In this document: positions 55,595 to 64,000 of the stretch, one piece after another
Numbering within the stretch: the first letter of the stretch is position 1
How the letters are laid out: each line of letters begins with the position of its first letter
Source of the DNA: an uncultured Pelagibacteraceae bacterium
Lineage (GTDB): Bacteria > Pseudomonadota > Alphaproteobacteria > Pelagibacterales > Pelagibacteraceae
DNA length: 64,000 bases
Reading direction: 5' to 3'
Assembly (NCBI GenBank): GCA_902579285.1
Contig: CACHGA010000001.1
Location: 248,001-312,000 of the forward strand
Notes under the pieces: generated by a model
What the model saw: the letters and a program-made list of their open reading frames with translations, nothing else
Databases searched by the model: none
What the model was told of the DNA's origin: nothing
Made by a program: the position numbers and the translations under genes

Positions 55595-56978
55595 AATCAA
55601 AATAAATTTAAATCAAAAAATACACTTTATAGGGATAGGTGGGATTGGAATGAGCGGTCTTGCTCAGATTATGAAAAATATGGGTTTTAAAGTTCAGGGA
55701 AGTGATTTGATAAATAGTAAAAATGTTGAAAGATGTAGAAAAATTGGGATTAAAATATTTAGATCACATAAAAAAGAAAATATAGATCACACCTCGATAG
55801 TTATTAAATCTTCAGCTATAAAAAATAACAACCCAGAAATAAAAGCAGCAATTGAAAAAAATATTACTATATTGAAAAGAGCAGAAATGTTGGCACATGT
55901 TGTGGCTTTAAAAACCAACATAGTGATAACTGGTTCTCACGGCAAAACAACAACTACATCCTTAATTTCAAATATACTTTCACAAGCAAAATTTGATCCT
56001 ACTATAATAAATGGGGGAATAATTAATTCTTTCAATGGAAATGCCAGACTAGGAAAAGGTGACTGGGCGGTATTAGAAGCGGACGAGTCAGACGGCAGCT
56101 TTTTAAATTTCCCAATAAATTATTCAGTCGTGACAAATATTGATAGAGAGCACATGGACTTTTATAAAAATTTTAAAAACTTAAAAAATGCTTTCTTAAA
56201 ATTTTTAAATAAAACACCATTAATCGGAAAATCTTTTATTTGTATAGATGATTATGAAATTGAAAAATTAAGTAAAAAAATAAAAAATAAAAATTTTTAT
56301 ACTTATGGTTTTTCCAAAAAAGCTGATTTTCAAATTTTAAATCCCGTATACAACAAAGATTACTCAATATTTGATTTAAAAATATCTATTCCAGGCGAAA
56401 ATAATAGAACTATCAAACAAATTAAATTAAACCTTATTGGTAGTCATAATATTCTTAATTCAGTAGGAGCAATTTCTCTCTGTTTACATATAGGGATTAA
56501 AATTAAAATAATAAAAAACTCACTTAAAAAATTTTCTGGAATTCAAAGAAGACTAACTAAACGTTTTACATTTAAAGGGAGAGAATTTTTTGATGATTAC
56601 GCCCATCATCCAACTGAAATTAAATCAGTTTTAAAAAGTTTAAAACTTACCTCAAATGGTAGAAAGATTATATCCGTTTTTCAACCTCATAGATATTCAA
56701 GACTAAAATTTTTAAATAAAGATTTTTCATCCTCTTTTAAAAATTCTGATCTAGTTGTTTTGTGTCCGGTATATTCTGCTGGTGAAAAAATTGACAAAAA
56801 ATATAACCCAATGACTTTTGCCAAGTCTATTACTCAGTATTCAAATACACAAGTTGTACTAATTAATGGTGAAAAAGATTTAAATAATTTTTTCAAAAAA
56901 AATTTGATTTCTAACGAAATAGTTATTTGTATGGGGGCTGGATCAATTTCTAAATGGTTACGAGAAATAAGACTTTAA
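55587..56978 (+). CDS. murC: UDP-N-acetylmuramate-L-alanine ligase
   Basis: MurC adds L-alanine to UDP-MurNAc, the first amino acid of the stem. The 463-residue protein has the N-terminal IGIGGIGMSGLAQI loop, ATP loop TGSHGKTTTTSLI, EADESDGSFL, NIDREHMDFY, DDYAHHPTEI and FQPHRYSRLK. These separate it from Mpl and other Mur ligases. It overlaps murG by 8 bases and is 8 bases before murB. Confidence 0.98.
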   Translation: MNKIKINLNQKIHFIGIGGIGMSGLAQIMKNMGFKVQGSDLINSKNVERCRKIGIKIFRSHKKENIDHTSIVIKSSAIKNNNPEIKAAIEKNITILKRAEMLAHVVALKTNIVITGSHGKTTTTSLISNILSQAKFDPTIINGGIINSFNGNARLGKGDWAVLEADESDGSFLNFPINYSVVTNIDREHMDFYKNFKNLKNAFLKFLNKTPLIGKSFICIDDYEIEKLSKKIKNKNFYTYGFSKKADFQILNPVYNKDYSIFDLKISIPGENNRTIKQIKLNLIGSHNILNSVGAISLCLHIGIKIKIIKNSLKKFSGIQRRLTKRFTFKGREFFDDYAHHPTEIKSVLKSLKLTSNGRKIISVFQPHRYSRLKFLNKDFSSSFKNSDLVVLCPVYSAGEKIDKKYNPMTFAKSITQYSNTQVVLINGEKDLNNFFKKNLISNEIVICMGAGSISKWLREIRL

Positions 56979-56986
56979 TTTAAAAT

Positions 56987-57850
56987 ATGATATATAAAAA
57001 TGAAATACTATCAAAATACAGTTGGTTCAATTTAGGAGGGCCAGCTGAGATATTTTTTAAGCCAAATTCAATCGACGATCTAAAAAATTTTTTACTAAAA
57101 TCAAAAAATAAAAAAGATAAAATTTTTATTTTGGGAGCTGGTTCAAATACTCTTTTTAGAGACGCAGGTTTTGATGGAATTATAATAAAGCTTGGCAAGG
57201 CTTTTACAGAAACTAAATTAATTGAAAATAATAAAATTGAAGTTGGTGCAGCAACATTAGATAAAAAATTATCTGATTTTGCATATCAAAATTCTTTATC
57301 AGGACTTGAATTTTTATCTTGTATACCAGGAAGTATTGGGGGAGCTATTACGATGAATAGTGGTTGTTATGATAGTGATATATCAAAAATTTTTGTTTCT
57401 CTAAAGGCGATAAATTTAGATGGAGAAATTAAATCTTTTACAAAAGATGAGGTAAAATTTTTTTACAGAGGAAATAACTTGAATAACAAGTTAATAATCC
57501 TAAGCGTGATCTTGCAAGGAGAGCCTGCAGATAAAAATCAAATTAAAGAAAAACAAGAGTCTTTATTAAAAAGAAAAAAAGAAACACAACCATCCAGAAT
57601 AAAAACTTGTGGAAGTACATTTAAAAATCCACCCAATAAAAAGGCATGGAAGTTAATCAAGGTATCAAATTGTTCAAACTTAATTGTTGGAGGGGCGAGT
57701 ATATCTACACAGCATTGTAATTTCTTTCAGAATAATGGAAAGGCTAGCTCAGCAGATATTGAAAAATTAATTGAAACAGTTAAAGAAAAAGTCTTTTTAA
57801 AAACAGGTACAAATTTAGAATTAGAAATTAAAATAATAGGAGCTAAATAA
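56987..57850 (+). CDS. murB: UDP-N-acetylenolpyruvoylglucosamine reductase
   Basis: MurB reduces UDP-GlcNAc-enolpyruvate to UDP-MurNAc with NADPH and FAD. The 287-residue protein has SWFNLGGPAEIFF, the FAD loop GAGSNTLFRD, CIPGSIGGAITMNSGCY, FFYRGNNLN and GSTFKNPPNKKAW, a type I pattern. The usual catalytic Ser (here in GSTFKNP) and C-terminal Glu (LELEIKIIG) are seen. It sits between murC and ddl, its normal place. Confidence 0.97.
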   Translation: MIYKNEILSKYSWFNLGGPAEIFFKPNSIDDLKNFLLKSKNKKDKIFILGAGSNTLFRDAGFDGIIIKLGKAFTETKLIENNKIEVGAATLDKKLSDFAYQNSLSGLEFLSCIPGSIGGAITMNSGCYDSDISKIFVSLKAINLDGEIKSFTKDEVKFFYRGNNLNNKLIILSVILQGEPADKNQIKEKQESLLKRKKETQPSRIKTCGSTFKNPPNKKAWKLIKVSNCSNLIVGGASISTQHCNFFQNNGKASSADIEKLIETVKEKVFLKTGTNLELEIKIIGAK

Positions 57851-57852
57851 GC

Positions 57853-58785
57853 TTGAGAACAAAGAAAAAAATTTTAGTTGTACTGGGAGGCAACTCCAAT
57901 GAAAGAAAAGTAAGTTTAGATTCTGGCAAGTCATGTATTTCAGCTTTAAATAAGATGGGTTATAATTCAATTAAATTTGATCCCCAAAAAAACTCTTTAC
58001 ATAATATTAGGAAAATCAGTCCAGACGTCATATTTAATGCCCTTCATGGTAAAGATGGAGAAGACGGTAATATTCAAAGTTTTTTTGAATACCTAAAGAT
58101 TCCATATACACATTCCGGAGTTCTTTCTTCAATGATTGCGATGGACAAGTTTTTATCTAAAAAGTTTTTTGAAAAAAACAATATTATAACCCCAAAATAT
58201 TTCTATCTAAACAAAAAAAATTATTTAAACACAACTTTGAAAAAACTTATAAAAAAAAATAAACTAACCTTTCCAATAGTTGTTAAACCAAATAATGAAG
58301 GTTCAAGTATCGGGGTAAGAATATGTAAAAACTTAGCTATATTACAAAAGGAATTTAAGAAATTAAATAAAGTTTATGAAAACTTGTTATTTGAGAATTA
58401 TATACCTGGTCAAGAAATACAAGTTGCTCTGATGGGAGGTAAATCTATAGGAGCCATAGAACTAAAACCCAAAAGAGCTTTTTATGACTATAAAGCAAAA
58501 TATAAAAAATCTGCAAACACATTACATATAATGCCAGCTCAGATAAGCAGAAAAAAATATAATCAAGTTTTAAGGATATCAGAAAAAGCTTATAAAATTC
58601 TTAAATGCAAAGGAATAGCTAGGTGTGATTTTAGATTTCATAAAAATACTTTTTATCTCTTAGAATTAAATACTCAACCTGGAATGACTAGTTTGTCTCT
58701 TGTTCCAGAAATAGCGAATTATTCAAATATTTCATTTAAACAATTAGTTAATTGGATGATAAAAGATTCTAGCATAAATAGATGA
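57853..58785 (+). CDS. ddl: D-alanine-D-alanine ligase, TTG start
   Basis: Ddl joins two D-alanines using ATP. The 310-residue ATP-grasp protein has VVLGGNSNERKVSLDSGK (shortened here to its start), ALHGKDGEDGNIQ, KPNNEGSSIGVR, ARCDFRFH and the metal-binding ELNTQPGMTSLSLVPE-type end. The only suitable start is TTG 57853: an in-frame stop lies at 57844-57846, no ATG follows until after the conserved Gly-rich motif, and TTG gives the expected N-terminus. The end overlaps ftsQ as ATGA. Confidence 0.96.
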   Translation: MRTKKKILVVLGGNSNERKVSLDSGKSCISALNKMGYNSIKFDPQKNSLHNIRKISPDVIFNALHGKDGEDGNIQSFFEYLKIPYTHSGVLSSMIAMDKFLSKKFFEKNNIITPKYFYLNKKNYLNTTLKKLIKKNKLTFPIVVKPNNEGSSIGVRICKNLAILQKEFKKLNKVYENLLFENYIPGQEIQVALMGGKSIGAIELKPKRAFYDYKAKYKKSANTLHIMPAQISRKKYNQVLRISEKAYKILKCKGIARCDFRFHKNTFYLLELNTQPGMTSLSLVPEIANYSNISFKQLVNWMIKDSSINR

Positions 58786-59456
58786 AAACAAAAAAAAATT
58801 TATTTATATGGATATTTATATTTATTTTCCTATCAACATATAGCTTAAACGCAATACAAAAAAAAAAAATTTCATTTTTTTTAATAAAAAAAATTAATGT
58901 TGAAGGTCTTTTAAACGTTAATAGTTACGATTTAGAAAGCTCGCTTGAAGAATTTTATGGAAAAAATCTTATTTTTTTAAATAGAGAAAAATTCAATGAA
59001 ATAGGAAGTAAATTTAGTTTTATCAAAGAGATAAAAATTAAAAAAATTTATCCAAGCACATTAAATATAATAGTAAAAGAAAATAAACCATTAGGTATTT
59101 TTATTGAAAAAGATAAAAAAATACTACTTTTAGAAAATGGTAACGAAATTTTAAATTTTAAATTAAATGCAGAAAAAAACTTATTGTTTGTAAAAGGTGA
59201 AGGTGCTAGAAAAAAATTTCATAAATTTTATGAAATTTTAGAAACCACAAATTTTGAAATAGAATTAATACAAGAATTAAATCATTTTGATGTAAATAGG
59301 TGGGATATTGTTTTAAAGAATGGTAAAGTAGTGAAGTTACCAACAGATAGATTTAAAGGATCTATTGAAAAATTTATATCAATCTATGATAAAGATAATT
59401 TTAGTAATTTTAAAATATTTGACTTTAGAATTAATGGACAGCTTATTTTGGAATAG
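58782..59456 (+). CDS. ftsQ: Cell division protein FtsQ
   Basis: FtsQ is a bitopic protein that bridges early and late division proteins in the periplasm. The 224-residue protein has an N-terminal membrane helix (FIWIFIFIFLSTYSLNA), a POTRA domain starting at IKKINVEGLLNV, the IKKIYPSTLNIIVKENKPLG strand pair, and the FtsQ-type beta domain with WDIVLKNGKVVKLP. The cytoplasmic part before the helix is very short. It overlaps ddl and precedes ftsA by 6 bases. Confidence 0.93.
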   Translation: MKTKKNLFIWIFIFIFLSTYSLNAIQKKKISFFLIKKINVEGLLNVNSYDLESSLEEFYGKNLIFLNREKFNEIGSKFSFIKEIKIKKIYPSTLNIIVKENKPLGIFIEKDKKILLLENGNEILNFKLNAEKNLLFVKGEGARKKFHKFYEILETTNFEIELIQELNHFDVNRWDIVLKNGKVVKLPTDRFKGSIEKFISIYDKDNFSNFKIFDFRINGQLILE

Positions 59457-59462
59457 GAGCTT

Positions 59463-60650
59463 ATGAGCCAAGATAATTTAATTGCTGAAATAGCGGACGA
59501 TAAAATTCGTTATATAATTTATAAACATAATGAGAAATCTAATTATGAAATCCTATCTAAAAAAATCTTAAAAAATAACGGTATCAAAAAAGGAAAAATA
59601 CTTGATTTTGAATATACCTCAAAAAAAATTAACGAAGACATTAAAGGACTTGAAAAAGATACAAATAAAATATTTAAAAATATTTCTTTGGTAATAAATG
59701 AACCCGAAATTTCATGTACTAATCTTTCAGGATATAAAAAACTTAATGGATCAAAAGTAGAAAAAAGAGATTTAGAATATATACTTAACGAAGCACAAAT
59801 ATCGATATCTCAAAATCAAGAGAACAATTCAATTTTACACATTATTAACTCAAACTTTATTTTAGATAAAATTAAAAAAAATAAGATACCTTTAGACTTG
59901 CATGGCGATCACTTAAGTCTACATATGACATTTATTTCATTACCTAAAAACAATTTAAAAAATATTAAGGCTTTATTTGACAGCAATGATTTAAAAATTG
60001 ACAGAATTATAAGCAAGCCTTTAGCATGTGGCATAAAATTACTTAATCAAAATAAAAAAAATAAAAATTTTTTTTTAATAAACATTGATAAAGAAACTAG
60101 CTTTATTTCGCTTTTCGAAGAATCTTCTTTGGTCTTCACTAAAATATTTCCATTTGGAACAAATTCTATTATTAATGATATTAGCAAGCTTTGTTCCTTA
60201 AACGAAAATGACGTAAGATCAATTATTAAAAAAATAGACTTTAAAAACACAACCAATAATAAAAATTATATAGATCAAAATTTATTTAAAGAATCAAAAT
60301 TTAAGAAATTAAGCATCCAACATATAAAAGAAATAATAAATGCCCGAGTAGTCGAAATACTTGACCATTTATTTAACAAAAATAATAATTTAAAATATGC
60401 AAATAAAAAGGCATTAAGAATTGATATTTTTTTTGAGGATAAAGAAATTTTGGACTTTTTAGGGAGCACTTTTTATGAAAATTTAAAAGTCGACAATTTG
60501 GAGACCGAAATTAAATTAATACAATTAGATGATTTTTTCGCTCTCTCAGGTGCTGCTGAACTTATTTATAAAGGATGGGATAAAGAAGCTATTCCTTTAA
60601 ATGTAAGAAAAAAGTCAGTAATTTCAAGATTTTTTGAGCGTTTTTTTTAA
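59463..60650 (+). CDS. ftsA: Divergent FtsA lacking the nucleotide-binding motifs
   Basis: FtsA is an actin-like protein that tethers FtsZ to the membrane. The 395-residue protein aligns along its length with FtsA (LVINEPEISCTNLSGY, ENNSILHIINSNFILD, FTKIFPFGTNSIINDIS), and position after ftsQ supports it. The three nucleotide motifs are lost: the N-terminal DxGT is AEIADDK, the phosphate-2 DIGGGTTD is NIDKETSF (residues 207-214), and the adenosine TGGG segment is IDIFFED (320-326). The C-terminal amphipathic helix SVISRFFERFF (385-395) is kept, so membrane binding probably remains. It is followed by lpxC rather than ftsZ. Confidence 0.88.
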   Translation: MSQDNLIAEIADDKIRYIIYKHNEKSNYEILSKKILKNNGIKKGKILDFEYTSKKINEDIKGLEKDTNKIFKNISLVINEPEISCTNLSGYKKLNGSKVEKRDLEYILNEAQISISQNQENNSILHIINSNFILDKIKKNKIPLDLHGDHLSLHMTFISLPKNNLKNIKALFDSNDLKIDRIISKPLACGIKLLNQNKKNKNFFLINIDKETSFISLFEESSLVFTKIFPFGTNSIINDISKLCSLNENDVRSIIKKIDFKNTTNNKNYIDQNLFKESKFKKLSIQHIKEIINARVVEILDHLFNKNNNLKYANKKALRIDIFFEDKEILDFLGSTFYENLKVDNLETEIKLIQLDDFFALSGAAELIYKGWDKEAIPLNVRKKSVISRFFERFF

Positions 60651-60722
60651 AAATAATTTTTTGTAGTTTTTTGTAATATTTGTTGTTTTTAAGTCATTTT
60701 CAACTTTTTGTATATTTTCCAC

Positions 60723-61652
60723 ATGTGGGAAAACAAACAAAAAACTCTAAATAAATCTGTAGATTTTTTAGGAACAGGGCTGCATTCAGGCAAAACAATC
60801 TCTATGAAACTTCACCCCGCCGAAGCAAATACAGGAATTGTATTCAGGAGAACTGATTTAAAAAAGAACAATGAGATAAAAGCTAACTACGAAAATGTTT
60901 CTTCAGCAAAACTTTGCACAAAAATAGAAAATGACCAAGGTGTTTCGATTTCAACTATAGAACATTTAATGGCTTCTTTTTATATTTGTGGTGTAGATAA
61001 TTCTGTGGTTGAGTTAAACAACGAAGAAGTTCCTATAATGGACGGGTCAGCAATTGAATTTGTTAAAAAAATTAAAGAAATCGGTTTAAAGACATTGGAG
61101 GAGAACAGAAAGTTCATCAAAATTAAAAAAAGAGTTGAATTAAAATTAGATGACAAGTCAATATCTATAGAACCATCATCTGAAAGTTTAAAAGTTGCTT
61201 TTACACTTAGCTATGAGAATAATCCTTTGATCAGATCACAAACAAACTGCGTAGACTTTAAAGATAAAAATCTAGAAAATATCTACTCTGCAAGAACTTT
61301 TTGTTTGTATGAAGATATTGAAAAAGTAAAATCTTTAGGTTTGGCCAAAGGCGGTAATCTAGATAACGCTGTTGTTATCAAGGGGGACAAAGTTTTAAAT
61401 AAAAAAGGCCTTAGATCTAAAAATGAATTTGTAAATCATAAAATTTTAGACTTAGCAGGAGATTTTATGTTAACTGGTAAAAGAGTAATTGGTTCTGTAT
61501 CTTGCATGCATGGTGGCCATTTACTTACTAATGATTTTCTTAGAAAATTACTATCAGATCAAAGCAATTTCACAGTTGTAGAAAGTATTCAAAATATATC
61601 GAATCTTAAAAAAATTGCTCCCAACCAAAAAAGAATTGCTGTAAACGCCTAA
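60723..61652 (+). CDS. lpxC: UDP-3-O-acyl-N-acetylglucosamine deacetylase
   Basis: LpxC catalyses the committed step of lipid A synthesis. The 309-residue zinc enzyme has FLGTGLHSGK, zinc-site STIEHLMASF, EVPIMDGSA, VNHKILDLAGDF (His and Asp ligands) and CMHGGHLLTNDF with the catalytic His. I start at ATG 60723; a TTG 15 bases upstream is less likely. The 72-base gap before it is T-rich and codes for nothing I can see. Its presence shows a lipopolysaccharide-bearing outer membrane. Confidence 0.97.
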   Translation: MWENKQKTLNKSVDFLGTGLHSGKTISMKLHPAEANTGIVFRRTDLKKNNEIKANYENVSSAKLCTKIENDQGVSISTIEHLMASFYICGVDNSVVELNNEEVPIMDGSAIEFVKKIKEIGLKTLEENRKFIKIKKRVELKLDDKSISIEPSSESLKVAFTLSYENNPLIRSQTNCVDFKDKNLENIYSARTFCLYEDIEKVKSLGLAKGGNLDNAVVIKGDKVLNKKGLRSKNEFVNHKILDLAGDFMLTGKRVIGSVSCMHGGHLLTNDFLRKLLSDQSNFTVVESIQNISNLKKIAPNQKRIAVNA

Positions 61653-61701
61653 TTAGGAAACATAATTTTACGTTAAGTATTTTTTTTGTTATTAATACTT
61701 G

Positions 61702-64000
<2,299 letters not shown>

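Noticed and set aside
60651..60722. Possible FtsZ remnant between ftsA and lpxC
   Set aside because: Reading all frames gave only T-rich codons with no FtsZ-like motif.

Overview
The window is a strongly AT-rich, very densely packed bacterial chromosome segment. Spacers are usually 0-40 bases, many genes overlap at their ends, and I see no insertion sequence, prophage, CRISPR array or rRNA operon. Gene families and neighbourhoods are alphaproteobacterial: petABC opposite hemF, prs-rplY-pth-ychF, lgt-midA-pgeF, yqeY-dnaG-rpoD beside carAB, and lpxC-bamD-ligA after the division cluster. AT-richness, lysine/isoleucine/asparagine-rich proteins and genome compaction together suggest a streamlined marine lineage such as SAR11 (Pelagibacterales). 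That placement is inference; no marker tree could be run.

Layout. 1-6.5 kb: rnhB (cut by the left edge), a family-4-like uracil-DNA glycosylase without iron-sulfur cysteines, a secreted TPR protein, ispE, tRNA-Gln, the CCA-adding enzyme, greA and hemF. 6.6-9.2 kb: the cytochrome bc1 operon petABC. 9.2-15.2 kb: a minus-strand run of lgt, midA, pgeF, prs, rplY, pth and ychF. 15.2-19 kb: a UbiK-like protein, a MarR regulator/response regulator/histidine kinase operon, and ilvE. 18.9-21 kb: a glycosyltransferase and an O-antigen ligase-like membrane protein. 21-26.7 kb: a minus-strand operon uvrB, pteridine reductase (FolM-like), folB, uvrC, pgsA. 26.8-31.8 kb: an aspartate aminotransferase, a reductase/epimerase, trxB, an ELM1-family protein, a 2OG-Fe(II) oxygenase and a small Cys-rich protein. 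31.8-40.5 kb: carAB, then divergent yqeY-dnaG-rpoD and a CAT-anticodon tRNA. 40.6-43.1 kb: mlaC, mlaA, a cell-wall amidase and RNase P RNA.

43.2-64 kb is one long plus-strand division and cell-wall (dcw) cluster: mraZ-ftsZ-rsmH-ftsL-ftsI-murEF-mraY-murD-ftsW-murG-murC-murB-ddl-ftsQ-ftsA-lpxC-bamD-ligA (ligA cut by the right edge). It contains nearly all cytoplasmic steps of peptidoglycan precursor synthesis plus the septal machinery, followed by lipid A and outer-membrane assembly genes.

The most interesting signal is the remodelling of this cluster. ftsZ is not behind ftsA but sits second, overlapping mraZ by ATGA, with a textbook Shine-Dalgarno, downstream of a promoter carrying three MraZ-type boxes at exact 10-base spacing. 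FtsA has lost all the recognisable glycine-rich nucleotide-binding motifs of the actin fold yet keeps an amphipathic C-terminal helix. MurE and MurF are one polypeptide. recN, which I expect between bamD and ligA in alphaproteobacteria, is absent. Together these suggest a division system in which MraZ controls FtsZ directly and FtsA may be a nucleotide-independent membrane tether.
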